From Vogesella sp. XCS3 (lineage in GTDB: Bacteria; Pseudomonadota; Gammaproteobacteria; Burkholderiales; Chromobacteriaceae): a stretch of DNA of 64,000 bases. The DNA lies in assembly GCF_020616155.1 (NCBI RefSeq), contig NZ_CP085530.1, positions 491,001-555,000 on the forward strand, given 5' to 3'. Of the stretch, positions 47,273 to 56,541 are shown in pieces (positions within the stretch are counted from its first letter, which is position 1; every line of letters starts with the position of its first letter). The notes beneath the pieces were generated by a model, which was not told the origin of the DNA, made no database searches, and worked only from the letters and a program-made list of their open reading frames with translations. The position numbers were made by a program, and so were the translations under genes.

Positions 47273-48190
47273 ATGAATATGTCGCGACTGTTACGCAAGC
47301 TCAAGCCAGGCAAGGGTGCGGTGATCGCCGTACCGTTCTTCTGGCTGATGCTGTTCTTCCTGGTGCCGTTCTTCATTGTGTTGAAGATCAGCTTTGCCGA
47401 GCAGGATCTGGCGATTCCGCCGTTTACCAGCCTGTTGCAGGTTGAGGATGGTGTGCTGCAAAGCCTTACCCTGTACTTTGGCAACTTCCACTTCATCTTT
47501 ACCGACGGGCTGTATGCGGCAACGTATCTGTCGTCGCTGAAGGTGGCCTTTTTCACTACCGTGATGTGCCTGTTGCTGGGCTACCCCATCGCCTACGCCA
47601 TTGCACGGGCTGACCCGGCACGCCGTAACGTGCTGCTGATGCTGGTGATGCTGCCGTTCTGGACATCGTTCCTGCTGCGGGTGTATGCCTGGATGGGCTT
47701 GCTGAACGAAACCGGCCTGATCAACAACTTCCTGCTGTCGATCGGCCTGATCAGCGAGCCGCTGCACCTGTTCCACAACGATTTCTCGCTGTACCTGGTG
47801 ATGGTGTACGCCTACCTGCCGTTCATGATCCTGCCGCTGTTTTCGCACCTGGTGAAAATGGACATGCGTCTGCTGGAAGCTGCGGCCGACCTGGGCGCTG
47901 GGCCGATCAAGGCGTTCCTGACCATTACGCTGCCCTTGTCCAAAAACGGCATCATCGCTGGCTCCATGATGGTGTTCATTCCGGCCGTGGGCGAGTTTGT
48001 TATCCCCGAGCTGGTGGGTGGTACCGACACGCTGATGATAGGCAAGGTGCTGTGGAACGAGTTCTTCGATAACAACAACTGGCCGATGGCATCGGCAGTG
48101 GCCATCATCATGGTACTGATGCTGATTGTGCCGATCGCGCTGCTGCATCGCTACGAGACGCGCGAGCTGGAGGGCAAGGGCAATGCATAA
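47273..48190 (+). CDS. potH: Putrescine ABC transporter permease
   Basis: A 305-residue inner-membrane permease with six hydrophobic segments and the EAA loop for ATPase docking (EAAADLGAGPIKAFLTITLP, near residue 203). I chose the ATG at 47273, with AGGAG eight bases upstream; a GTG one codon earlier is possible. It lies 11 bases after potG and overlaps potI by eight bases. Assignment to PotH rather than PotB follows from the potG/potI context. Confidence 0.92.
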   Translation: MNMSRLLRKLKPGKGAVIAVPFFWLMLFFLVPFFIVLKISFAEQDLAIPPFTSLLQVEDGVLQSLTLYFGNFHFIFTDGLYAATYLSSLKVAFFTTVMCLLLGYPIAYAIARADPARRNVLLMLVMLPFWTSFLLRVYAWMGLLNETGLINNFLLSIGLISEPLHLFHNDFSLYLVMVYAYLPFMILPLFSHLVKMDMRLLEAAADLGAGPIKAFLTITLPLSKNGIIAGSMMVFIPAVGEFVIPELVGGTDTLMIGKVLWNEFFDNNNWPMASAVAIIMVLMLIVPIALLHRYETRELEGKGNA

Positions 48191-49034
48191 CAAACTGTCG
48201 CCATTCCTGAAGGGCGTGCTGGTGGTGGGTTTCCTGTTTCTGTACATCCCTATTGTTAGCCTGATTGTGTACTCGTTTAACGAGTCCAAGCTGGTTACCG
48301 TGTGGGGCGGGTTCTCTACCAAATGGTACGCGTCGCTGTTTGCCAACGAGCAGATCATGTCTGCGGTAAAGCTGTCCATCGAGATTGCCTTGGCTAGCGC
48401 CCTGGCAGCGGTAGTGCTGGGGACCATTGCCGGCTTTGTGCTGGCACGGTTCAAGCGCTTTCCGGGTAGCACGCTGTTTGCCGGCATGATGACGGCACCG
48501 ATGGTGATGCCGGAGGTGATTACCGGCTTGTCCATGCTGCTGTTGTTCATCTCCATGCAGCAGCTGATCGGTGTGCCTAGCGAACGCGGCTTCATCACGA
48601 TCTGGGTAGGTCACACCACACTGTGCATGGCCTACGTAGCGGTGGTGGTGCGTTCGCGCCTGCTGGAAATCGACCAGAGTCTGGAAGATGCGGCCATGGA
48701 CCTGGGTGCGCGCCCGCTGAAGATCTTCTTCGTGATTACCTTGCCGCTGGTGTCGCAGGCTATTGCCTCTGGCTTCCTGCTGTCGGTGACGTTGTCGCTG
48801 GACGATCTGGTGACCACGGCCTTCCTGTCCGGCCCGGGTTCTACCACGCTGCCACAGGTGATCTTCTCCAAAGTGCGTCTGGGCCTGAACCCAGAGATCA
48901 ACGCGCTGGCCAGTATCACTGTGCTGGTAGTTGGGGTGGTGGTGTTGCTGGCGAACTACCTGATGCTCAATGCACAGCGTAACCGCGACAAAGCCATTGC
49001 TGCCGCCATGCGTGAAAGCGGCGCCCACAGCTAG
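48183..49034 (+). CDS. potI: Putrescine ABC transporter permease
   Basis: A 283-residue permease with six membrane segments and its own EAA loop (EDAAMDLGARPLKIFFVITL, near residue 180). It starts at the ATG at 48183 within the end of potH, overlapping it by eight bases. It pairs with PotH to form the membrane channel. A terminator follows 16 bases after the stop. Confidence 0.93.
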   Translation: MHNKLSPFLKGVLVVGFLFLYIPIVSLIVYSFNESKLVTVWGGFSTKWYASLFANEQIMSAVKLSIEIALASALAAVVLGTIAGFVLARFKRFPGSTLFAGMMTAPMVMPEVITGLSMLLLFISMQQLIGVPSERGFITIWVGHTTLCMAYVAVVVRSRLLEIDQSLEDAAMDLGARPLKIFFVITLPLVSQAIASGFLLSVTLSLDDLVTTAFLSGPGSTTLPQVIFSKVRLGLNPEINALASITVLVVGVVVLLANYLMLNAQRNRDKAIAAAMRESGAHS

Positions 49035-49049
49035 CTTGTTGTTCTGAGT

Positions 49050-49080
49050 AACGGCGGTGCCTTGCGGTGCCGCCGTTTTT
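49050..49080 (+). terminator. Intrinsic terminator after potI
   Basis: AACGGCGG and CCGCCGTT arms with an internal bulge are followed by TTTTTC. It separates potGHI from the oxidase gene. Confidence 0.7.
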
Positions 49081-49140
49081 CATGCCCGCCGCCTTGCCAT
49101 GCAGGGTTGGCTGCATTAACCGTTTTGTGTCGAGGTTCTT

Positions 49141-50430
49141 ATGCTCTCGTTTGCCCATCAGCCGCATGTTCCTTCCTATTACGCAGCCACTGCCACGCCG
49201 TGGGCGCCTGCGCCGGCCTTGCAGGGTAATGTGGAATGCGATGTCTGCGTGGTGGGTGGCGGCCTGGCTGGCGTGTCTGCTGCGTTGAATCTGGCGGAGC
49301 AGGGCTTGCGTGTGGTGCTGCTGGAAGGCTCGCACATCGGCTTTGGCGCTTCGGGCCGTAATGGCGGGCAGGTGATTGCCGGGTATGCCTGTGATATGGA
49401 TACCATCAAGGGGCAGGTGGGCTTGGCCGCGGCGCAGCGTTTCTGGCAGATGTCGGTGGAGGCGATCGAGATCATCGAACAGCGCGTGCGCCAGCACCAG
49501 ATCGACTGCCAGTGGACACGCGGCTTCTGCAATGTGGCGGTGAAGCCTGCGCATCTGGCCGGTTTGCAAGACTGGCAGCGCGAGCTGGCCGATTGCTACA
49601 GCTACCCGTATTGCGAGCTGTGGGGCAAAGAAAGGTTGGTCGCAGTGCTGGGCTCCAGCCGCTATCAGGGGGGCTTGTTTGACCCTTTGTCCGGGCATAT
49701 CCACCCGCTGAACTACCTGCTCGGGCTGGCGCGGGCGGCGCGCGCTGCGGGTGTGCAGATTTACGAGCAGACGCCAGTGCAAGCCTTCCGTGCTGGCGAG
49801 GCACCGCTGGTGCAATGCGAGCAGGGCACGGTGCGCTGCCGGCAGCTGGTGTTGGCTTGCAATGCCTATCTGGGCCAGCTCGCCCCCTCGCTGCAAAGCC
49901 GCATCATGCCGGTGGGTACTTATGTCATCGCTACCGCGCCACTGGGCGAAGCGCGCGCGCGTAGCCTGATCGCCAACAATATGGCAGTGTGCGATACCAA
50001 TTTTGTGCTGGACTACTACCGCCTGTCTGCCGACCATCGTCTGCTGTTTGGCGGCAAGGTCAGCTATTCCGGGCGCGAGCCACGCCAGCTGGCGCAGGCT
50101 ATGCGCGCCGACATGCTGCGGGTGTTCCCGCAGCTGGCTGATGTGGCGGTGGACTATGCCTGGGGCGGCTTCTGCGATATCACCCTGAACCGCGCGCCGG
50201 ACTTTGGCCGCCTGGCGCCCAATATCTTCTATGCCCAAGGGTTTTCCGGCCATGGTGTGGCCAATACCGGTCTGGCCGGCAAGGTCATTGCCGAGGCCGT
50301 CGCCGGTGACGACAGCCGCCTGGCGTTGTTCGAGCAGCTGCAGCATCGGCGCTTCCCGGGTGGCAGCCTGCTGCGTACGCCGGCACTGGTGCTAGGCATG
50401 GCGTGGTATCGGCTGCAGGACTATCTATAG
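49141..50430 (+). CDS. puuB: FAD-dependent oxidoreductase, gamma-glutamylputrescine oxidase-like
   Basis: A 429-residue DAO-family flavoprotein. The FAD dinucleotide fold is CDVCVVGGGLAGVSAALNLAEQG near residue 33 (given in part: VVGGGLAGVSAAL). It is followed by FGASGRNGGQVIAGY, typical of the PuuB and related amine oxidases. Near the C-terminus FYAQGFSGHGVANTG closes the FAD site. Its place between potGHI and speA supports a role in putrescine catabolism, but puuA, puuC and puuD are not adjacent. Related glycine or sarcosine oxidases cannot be ruled out. Confidence 0.85.
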   Translation: MLSFAHQPHVPSYYAATATPWAPAPALQGNVECDVCVVGGGLAGVSAALNLAEQGLRVVLLEGSHIGFGASGRNGGQVIAGYACDMDTIKGQVGLAAAQRFWQMSVEAIEIIEQRVRQHQIDCQWTRGFCNVAVKPAHLAGLQDWQRELADCYSYPYCELWGKERLVAVLGSSRYQGGLFDPLSGHIHPLNYLLGLARAARAAGVQIYEQTPVQAFRAGEAPLVQCEQGTVRCRQLVLACNAYLGQLAPSLQSRIMPVGTYVIATAPLGEARARSLIANNMAVCDTNFVLDYYRLSADHRLLFGGKVSYSGREPRQLAQAMRADMLRVFPQLADVAVDYAWGGFCDITLNRAPDFGRLAPNIFYAQGFSGHGVANTGLAGKVIAEAVAGDDSRLALFEQLQHRRFPGGSLLRTPALVLGMAWYRLQDYL

Positions 50431-50624
50431 CCATTTGTCTGGCTGGCCTTTGGTGCAAGCCGGGCTGCCGGGTGTTGAATATCATGCACGTGGCTGCTGG
50501 CTGCTTTTCTAGGCTATACGGGTGTGTCGGTTAAAAAACATTCATGTGAAACCGTTATGCTCGGCACGAGTGCGGCAGTCTGGCAGGTAGGGTGTTAATT
50601 AAAATCAACGCCCAAAAATTGTGC

Positions 50625-50652
50625 TTGTCAAGCTGTGTGATGTTGCTAAAAT
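50625..50652 (+). promoter_or_regulatory. Putative speA promoter
   Basis: TTGTCA and TAAAAT are separated by 16 bases. Transcription would start near 50659, about 127 bases before the speA ATG. It lies in the 355-base gap between the oxidase gene and speA. Confidence 0.5.
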
Positions 50653-50711
50653 CCGCGCTCGTTTTTGCGGCACTCGCCGCACGACTGCGCGCTCCGACAT
50701 CCCAGGCCCAC

Positions 50712-50744
50712 ATGAAGCTTTCCAGCCCGAAAGCCGCGCACTAA
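50712..50744 (+). CDS. Possible 10-residue leader peptide in the speA 5' region
   Basis: A short open frame (MKLSSPKAAH) lies between the putative speA promoter and the speA start. Its stop is followed by GGAG. A TGCGGC/GCCGCA hairpin (50666-50681) lies upstream of it. There is no ribosome site in front of its ATG, so translation is doubtful. If real, it could control speA. Confidence 0.25.
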   Translation: MKLSSPKAAH

Positions 50745-50785
50745 GGAGCAGTTTCCATTTATTGCATAACTAGGGAAATCCTTTC

Positions 50786-52666
50786 ATGGCTTGGACTGTG
50801 GCGGATAGCCGTAGCCTGTATGGCATACGGCACTGGGGCGCTGGCTATTTCAATGTCGGCGAAAATGGCTGCGTAAAAGTACGCCCGAATGTACATCAAC
50901 AACGCGAAATCGATCTGTTCGAGCTGGCGCATACGCTGGGCGACCGTGGCCTGGACATGCCGCTGCTGGTGCGTTTCCCCGATATTCTGCAAGACCGCGT
51001 TACCCGCCTGTGTCACGCCTTCAATAATGCAATCGCCAGCCAGAACTACGGCAACCGCTATACCGCCATTTACCCGATCAAGGTGAACCAGCAAGAAGCG
51101 GTGGTGAAGAGCATCATCGCTACCCAGGACGTATCCATTGGCCTGGAAGCCGGCTCCAAGCCAGAGCTGATGGCCGTACTGGCACTGGCGCCCAAAGGCT
51201 GCACCATTGTGTGCAATGGCTATAAAGACCGCGACTTCATCCGTCTGGCGCTGATGGGTCAGCGCCTGGGCCACGAAGTGTTCGTGGTGATCGAAAAAGA
51301 ATCCGAAGTGGATCTGCTGATCCAGGAAAGCGCCAAGCTGGGCGTAAAAGCCAACCTGGGTCTGCGCGTGCGCCTGTCGTCGCTGGCGTCCAGCAAGTGG
51401 GCCGATACCGGTGGCGAGAAGGGCAAGTTCGGCCTGTCTGCTGCGCAGCTGATCTCGGCGGTGGACAAGCTGGTGGCTGCCGGCCACGGTGATAATGTGC
51501 GCCTGATGCACTTCCACATGGGCTCGCAGATTGCCAACATCGCCGACTACCGCGCCGGCTTCCGCGAAGCCATCCGCTACTTTGGTGAACTGCGCGCGCT
51601 GGGCCTGCCGGTAGACCACGTGGACGTGGGCGGTGGTCTGGGCGTGGACTACGACGGTACCCACTCGCGTAACGCCAGCTCCATCAACTACGACATGGAC
51701 GAGTACGCCAGCGTGATCGTGTCCATGCTGTCTGAGTTCTGCGACGAGAACGGCATCCCGCACCCGCGCATCCTGTCCGAATCCGGCCGCGCCATGACCG
51801 CGCACCACGCGGTGTTGCTGGTGAACGTGACCGACGTAGAGCGCCTGCCCGATACCATGCCGCACATCGAGGACCTGTCGGCCATGTCGCGCCCGGTGCG
51901 CAAGCTGGTGGAGCTGATGAACCTGACCGACTCGGAGATGGTGACAGAAACTTACTACCGCGCCAGCCATCTGGTATCGGAAGCATCCGACATGTACGCC
52001 GAAGGCCGCCTCACGCTGAAAGAGAAAGCCATTGCCGAGCAGGTACACGCCGCATTGTGCCGCCGCCTGCAAGCGCAGCTTACCGCCAGCCAGCGCAGCC
52101 AGCGCCAGGTATACGACGAGCTGACCGACAAGCTGGCCGACAAGTACTTCTGCAACTTCTCGGTGTTCCAGAGCCTGCCGGATACCTGGGCTATCGACCA
52201 GGTGCTGCCGATCATGCCGATTCACCGCCTGGACGAGCAGCCTACCCGCCGCGCCGTGCTGCAGGATCTGACCTGCGACTCCGACGGCAAGGTAAAGCAG
52301 TATGTCGACCAGCAGAGCATCGAAAACAGCATGCCGGTACACGAAGTGAAGGTGGGGGACGAATACCTGATCGCCGTGTTCATGGTGGGGGCTTACCAGG
52401 AGATCCTGGGCGATATGCACAACCTGTTCGGTGATACCGACTCGGTAAACGTCTACGTGCGTGAAGGTGGCAAAGTGACCTTCGAGGGTGTGGAAGAGCA
52501 CGATACCATCGAGGACATGCTGCGCTACGTGCACCTGTCGCCAGAAGAAATCCTCAACCGCTACGAATCCAAGGCGCGGATGGCGGGGCTGAGCCAGGAA
52601 GAGCGCTCCAGCTACTTTGCCGAGTTCTGCCGCGGCCTGAAGCAATCGTCTTATCTGAGCGTGTAA
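50786..52666 (+). CDS. speA: Biosynthetic arginine decarboxylase
   Basis: Decarboxylates arginine to agmatine, the first step of the agmatine route to putrescine. The 626-residue protein is the long biosynthetic type, close in size to the E. coli enzyme. The PLP lysine is Lys99 in YPIKVNQQ, and the PLP phosphate site [11 protein letters not shown] lies near residue 290. The second catalytic cysteine region is near the C-terminal half. It starts at an ATG with AGGGA upstream. Two terminator-like hairpins follow: an inverted repeat pair and a classical terminator. Confidence 0.96.
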   Translation: MAWTVADSRSLYGIRHWGAGYFNVGENGCVKVRPNVHQQREIDLFELAHTLGDRGLDMPLLVRFPDILQDRVTRLCHAFNNAIASQNYGNRYTAIYPIKVNQQEAVVKSIIATQDVSIGLEAGSKPELMAVLALAPKGCTIVCNGYKDRDFIRLALMGQRLGHEVFVVIEKESEVDLLIQESAKLGVKANLGLRVRLSSLASSKWADTGGEKGKFGLSAAQLISAVDKLVAAGHGDNVRLMHFHMGSQIANIADYRAGFREAIRYFGELRALGLPVDHVDVGGGLGVDYDGTHSRNASSINYDMDEYASVIVSMLSEFCDENGIPHPRILSESGRAMTAHHAVLLVNVTDVERLPDTMPHIEDLSAMSRPVRKLVELMNLTDSEMVTETYYRASHLVSEASDMYAEGRLTLKEKAIAEQVHAALCRRLQAQLTASQRSQRQVYDELTDKLADKYFCNFSVFQSLPDTWAIDQVLPIMPIHRLDEQPTRRAVLQDLTCDSDGKVKQYVDQQSIENSMPVHEVKVGDEYLIAVFMVGAYQEILGDMHNLFGDTDSVNVYVREGGKVTFEGVEEHDTIEDMLRYVHLSPEEILNRYESKARMAGLSQEERSSYFAEFCRGLKQSSYLSV

Positions 52667-52671
52667 ACCAG

Positions 52672-52693
52672 GGTTGGCCGCATGCGGCCAACC
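52672..52693 (+). repeat. Perfect palindrome of two opposed repeat copies after speA
   Basis: GGTTGGCCGCA is followed at once by its reverse complement, giving a 22-base perfect palindrome five bases after the speA stop. It holds copies at 52674 and 52683. It would form a short hairpin in RNA or a cruciform in DNA. Confidence 0.85.
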
Positions 52694-52705
52694 TTGAAGA
52701 GCAAA

Positions 52706-52743
52706 ACAAAAGCCACGGTGCGTTCGCCGTGGCTTTTGTTTTT
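52706..52743 (+). terminator. Bidirectional intrinsic terminator between speA and a chemoreceptor
   Basis: A 13-base-pair stem (ACAAAAGCCACGG with CCGTGGCTTTTGT) with an eight-base loop, T-rich on the plus strand and A-rich at its left side. It ends both convergent transcripts. Confidence 0.85.
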
Positions 52744-52757
52744 GGGGTGCTGTGCGG

Positions 52758-54233
52758 CTAGTTGGCTGCCTTGAACAGCTGCACGCTGTCGTCGAGTTCG
52801 GCCATCAGGCTATCCAGGCGCTCGGTAGCCTGGGCAATGGTTTCGGCTTCGCCAGACAGGCTGCGGGCGGCTTCGCCGACTGCCGTGATATTGCTGGTAA
52901 AGCGGCTGAAGCCCTGGTTTTGCGACTCCTCGGCTTGCGCTACCTCGCGCAGCAACTGGATAAGGCGGTGCGTGTCCTGGATGATGCCGGCCAGGCGTTG
53001 CTGGGCATCCACGGTGTTTTCGCGGCCGCTACGCATCTGCGCGTTGCCATCGCGAATGGCGTCGATAGCCTGGTTGGTACCGTCCACGATCAGGCGGATT
53101 TTGGACTCGATATCCAGCGTGGCGTGCTGGGTGCGCTCGGCCAGCTTGCGTACTTCGTCTGCCACCACGGCAAAGCCGCGGCCCATTTCGCCGGCGCGTG
53201 CGGCCTCGATGGCAGCATTCAGCGCCAGCAGGTTGGTCTGGTCAGCAATATCACGGATCAGCTGTACGATGCCGCTGACTTCGGCACTGCGCTGACCCAG
53301 GTCTTCCATGCGCTCTGCCGCCCGCGCGATCACATCACCCGCCTGGTTCAGCTGGCTCACGGCTTTGTCCATGGCCTGGCCGCCACCGTTGGCCGCCTCG
53401 CCGGCATGGATAGCCATGCTGGTGGCGCTTTGCGACTGGCTGGCGTTTTGCGCGGTCACCGCTGCCATGCTCTGGGCGGAGCCCACCATGTCGTCGGCGC
53501 GCTTGCGCTGCTCGCTCATGGTGCGGGCAATCATCTGGGTGCTGGTGGCAATGCCGCGGCTTTCGGTGCCGGCAGCGTGTAGCGAGCTGGTCACCTGCGC
53601 CATCATCTGTTTCATGGCTGCTGTGGCGCGCTCGGCTTCTTCGCGTGCGGCTTCCAGTTTTTCGAAAGTGCGGGTTTTGGCGCGGTCATAAGCCAGCGCC
53701 AGCGCCAGCACCACCAGCGACAGGCCGATCAGCGACTTGGCTTGCAGCTTGGGCAGCTCTTCGTGCGGGATGGGTGTGGGCGGGATGTCGCCAGCGGCAG
53801 AGAGGCCGAAGATCAGGCCGATCATCAGGAAAGTCAGCAGCGTCCACACCACACCTGCGGTACGACCGCCAACAAAAATGGCGGCAAACGGGATGCAGGC
53901 AAACCACATGACGCTGGTGGACATGATGCCGCCATTGACATACACCATCCACGCCACCATGGCGAACATGGTGAAGATGATGTACTGGGCAACGGTGCGT
54001 AAAGCGCCGGTGAGTTTGAGTAGGAGCGGGCCCAGCAGCATCAGCACGCCGCCCAGCACAATGCCGTGCGCCATGGCGTCGTGGTGCAACTTGTAATAAG
54101 AGATGGCGAATAGGGGGGCGATGGTGCCGGCTAGCAGGCCAACGCTTACGACGGTGCGTGCGCGAATCAGGCTGTCTGGTTCTTGCCTGAGCTGATCGGA
54201 AATAAACCACTCTGTGAAAGTGTGAAGCGACAT
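52758..54233 (-). CDS. Methyl-accepting chemotaxis protein with multi-helix membrane sensor
   Basis: A 491-residue receptor. Instead of a periplasmic domain it has a membrane-embedded N-terminal half with about six hydrophobic segments (residues 25-180). It may therefore sense a membrane-related or intracellular cue. The signalling domain occupies the C-terminal 300 residues with the hairpin tip [15 protein letters not shown]. No HAMP domain is evident; an amphipathic helix ([20 protein letters not shown]) links the two parts. A -10-like TATACT lies about 45 bases upstream on the minus strand. Confidence 0.93.
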   Translation of the reverse strand: MSLHTFTEWFISDQLRQEPDSLIRARTVVSVGLLAGTIAPLFAISYYKLHHDAMAHGIVLGGVLMLLGPLLLKLTGALRTVAQYIIFTMFAMVAWMVYVNGGIMSTSVMWFACIPFAAIFVGGRTAGVVWTLLTFLMIGLIFGLSAAGDIPPTPIPHEELPKLQAKSLIGLSLVVLALALAYDRAKTRTFEKLEAAREEAERATAAMKQMMAQVTSSLHAAGTESRGIATSTQMIARTMSEQRKRADDMVGSAQSMAAVTAQNASQSQSATSMAIHAGEAANGGGQAMDKAVSQLNQAGDVIARAAERMEDLGQRSAEVSGIVQLIRDIADQTNLLALNAAIEAARAGEMGRGFAVVADEVRKLAERTQHATLDIESKIRLIVDGTNQAIDAIRDGNAQMRSGRENTVDAQQRLAGIIQDTHRLIQLLREVAQAEESQNQGFSRFTSNITAVGEAARSLSGEAETIAQATERLDSLMAELDDSVQLFKAAN

Positions 54234-54388
54234 ATTCCATCCTCGTGTGTCGTGCTGAGCTGCGCCAGCTTTAAAAAGTATAGTTATTTTTTTAAGGGTT
54301 TCCCCTTGATCCTAAAACAGTTGTTTTAATTGAACAAGCGCAAGCTTGGTTTGATGAATCTATCGATAGCTGTTATGCAAGCAGCAAT

Positions 54389-54420
54389 GAAAAAACCCGC
54401 AGCGGCGATGCCGGTGCGGG
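54389..54420 (-). terminator. Intrinsic terminator of ackA-pta
   Basis: On the minus strand a CCCGCA/TGCGGG stem with an inner CGGC/GCCG stem is followed by TTTTTT. It lies 22 bases after the pta stop. Confidence 0.85.
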
Positions 54421-54441
54421 CTGGATGTCGATGGCGTAGCC

Positions 54442-56532
54442 TTAGTGCTGGTGCAGCTGTTCGGCCTGGATCGCAGTTAGGGCAATGGTGTAAACGATGT
54501 CGTCGACCAAAGCGCCACGCGATAAATCGTTTACCGGCTTGCGCAAGCCCTGCAGCATTGGCCCCACCGATACCACGTTGGCCGAGCGTTGTACGGCCTT
54601 GTAGGTGGTGTTGCCGGTGTTCAGGTCTGGGAACACGAACACGTTGGCACGGCCGGCCACCGGGCTGTCCGGTGCTTTTTGGCGGCCCACCGATTCCACG
54701 CTGGCGGCGTCGTACTGCATAGGGCCGTCGATCAGCAGGCCGGGGCGTTTTTCGCGGGCGATGCGCGTGGCTTCGCGTACTTTTTCCACGTCGTCGCCGC
54801 TGCCGGAGCTACCGGTAGAGTAGGAAATCATCGCCACGCGCGGCGGGATGCCAAACGCTGCCGCCGAGTCGGCCGACTGGATGGCAATGTCGGCCAGCTC
54901 TTCGGCGCTTGGGTCCGGGTTCACTGCGCAGTCGCCGTATACCAGCACCTGGTCCGGCATCAGCATGAAGAACACGCTGGACACCAGTTTGGCCTCCGGT
55001 GCGGTCTTGATCAGCTGCAGGGCAGGGCGGATGGTGTTGGCTGTGGTGTGTACGGCGCCGGAAACCAGGCCGTCTACCTCGTTCAGTGCCAGCATCATGG
55101 TGCCCAGCACCACATTGTCTTCCAGCTGGCGCTCGGCCATCGGGGCGCTCAGGCCCTTGCTCTTGCGCAGCTCGACCATGGGCGCCACGTAGCGGCTGCG
55201 TACCTCGGCCGGCTCGACGATTTCCACACCCTCGGGCAGGCTGATGCCCTGTGCTTCGGCTACTTGCAGGATTTCGGCACGCTCGCCAATCAGCACGCAG
55301 TGGGCAATGCCTTTCTCGTGGCAGATGGCGGCAGCTTTCACCGTGCGCGGCTCATTGCCTTCTGGCAGCACAATGCGCTTGGCGGCGTGGCGGGCTTTTT
55401 CCATCAGCTGGAAGCGGAACGCCGGCGGGGACAGGCGTTTTTCGCGTGTCTGGCCAATGCGCTGTTGCAGCTGGGCTGTGTTCAGGCGCTCGGCGACAAA
55501 GGCCACCACGCGTTCCATGCGCTCCAGGTCGTCGGCAGGCACCTGGCGGCTCATGGCAGCGATCAGTGTGGTGGTATCCAGGGTGTTGGTGTCAATGGAC
55601 AGCACCGGCAGGCCGCTGGTGAACGCCTTGTGGCACAGCTGCTGGATGCGCTCGTCCGGCTCGGCGTCGCAAGTCAGCAGCAAGCCGGCCAGTGGCACGC
55701 CGTTCAGCGTGGCCATGGCGGTGGCCAGGATGATGTCTTCGCGGTCGCCCGGGGTGATGATCAGTGCACCGGGTTTGAGCAGGTGCACGATGTGCGGCAC
55801 GCTGCGCGCCATCACCGACATGCTGCGTACGCGGCGGCGGGTAAGCTGGCCGGCGTGCAGCAGCTTGGCTTTCAGGTAGTTGGCCACGTCCAGCGTGCGC
55901 GGGGCCATCAGCTCCGGCTCCAGCGGGATGCCGCCCAGGCACGGAATGCGGCGCTTCTGGATCAGTTGGCTGGATTCGGCAATTTCGGCGCCCAGCTGCT
56001 TGATGCTTTGCTCGCTGTCCACCCGGTTCAGGATGTAGCCGGCGATGGCGTGGCTGCGGCTGCCAAAGGCCTGAATGGCGATTTCCAGCTTTTCCGCCAG
56101 CTCGTGGCTGGGCTGGGTGTTGGCCGCACCTACCAGGATGATGTCGCATTGCAGCGTGCTGGCCAGCTTGCTGTTGATGTAGGTGGTGAACACGTGTTGC
56201 TGGTCTTGCACCAGGCCTTCCACGATGACCACGTCGACATCTTGCGCGGCTTGCTGGTACAGGCTAACCACTTCTTCCATCAGCTGGTCGAGCTGTCCCT
56301 GGCTCAGCAGGTGCTCGGCGCGATCCATCGGTAGCGGCTCGGGCGCGTTCAGGTGGCACAGCTCGCGGGCGAAGTGCGTGGAACGCTCCGGCTCGTTCGG
56401 GTCCAGCCCCTGGGCGATGGGCTTGACGAAGCCTACCTTCAGGCCGTCCTGCTCCAGCGCGCGCACCAAGCCTAGCGACACCGAGGTGAGGCCGGCGTCA
56501 AAACCGGTCGGCGCAATCAGAAAAGTGTGCAT
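54442..56532 (-). CDS. pta: Phosphate acetyltransferase
   Basis: Interconverts acetyl-CoA and acetyl phosphate. The 696-residue long form has an N-terminal P-loop-like AAA_26 domain (about 1-215; starts HTFLIAPTGFDAGLTSVSLG), a central DRTGG domain (about 215-340) and the catalytic PTA domain in the last 330 residues. Motifs there include LPEGNEPRTVKAA and SYSTGSSGSGDDVEKV. It lies nine bases downstream of ackA, so the two form the usual acetate operon. Confidence 0.96.
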   Translation of the reverse strand: MHTFLIAPTGFDAGLTSVSLGLVRALEQDGLKVGFVKPIAQGLDPNEPERSTHFARELCHLNAPEPLPMDRAEHLLSQGQLDQLMEEVVSLYQQAAQDVDVVIVEGLVQDQQHVFTTYINSKLASTLQCDIILVGAANTQPSHELAEKLEIAIQAFGSRSHAIAGYILNRVDSEQSIKQLGAEIAESSQLIQKRRIPCLGGIPLEPELMAPRTLDVANYLKAKLLHAGQLTRRRVRSMSVMARSVPHIVHLLKPGALIITPGDREDIILATAMATLNGVPLAGLLLTCDAEPDERIQQLCHKAFTSGLPVLSIDTNTLDTTTLIAAMSRQVPADDLERMERVVAFVAERLNTAQLQQRIGQTREKRLSPPAFRFQLMEKARHAAKRIVLPEGNEPRTVKAAAICHEKGIAHCVLIGERAEILQVAEAQGISLPEGVEIVEPAEVRSRYVAPMVELRKSKGLSAPMAERQLEDNVVLGTMMLALNEVDGLVSGAVHTTANTIRPALQLIKTAPEAKLVSSVFFMLMPDQVLVYGDCAVNPDPSAEELADIAIQSADSAAAFGIPPRVAMISYSTGSSGSGDDVEKVREATRIAREKRPGLLIDGPMQYDAASVESVGRQKAPDSPVAGRANVFVFPDLNTGNTTYKAVQRSANVVSVGPMLQGLRKPVNDLSRGALVDDIVYTIALTAIQAEQLHQH

Positions 56533-56541
56533 GCGGTTTCC

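Noticed and set aside
50759..52645. A 628-codon open frame on the minus strand
   Set aside because: Antisense shadow of speA. Composition is His/Val/Gln-rich and resembles no protein family.
54589..56334. A 581-codon open frame on the plus strand
   Set aside because: Antisense shadow of pta; no start context and no known motif.
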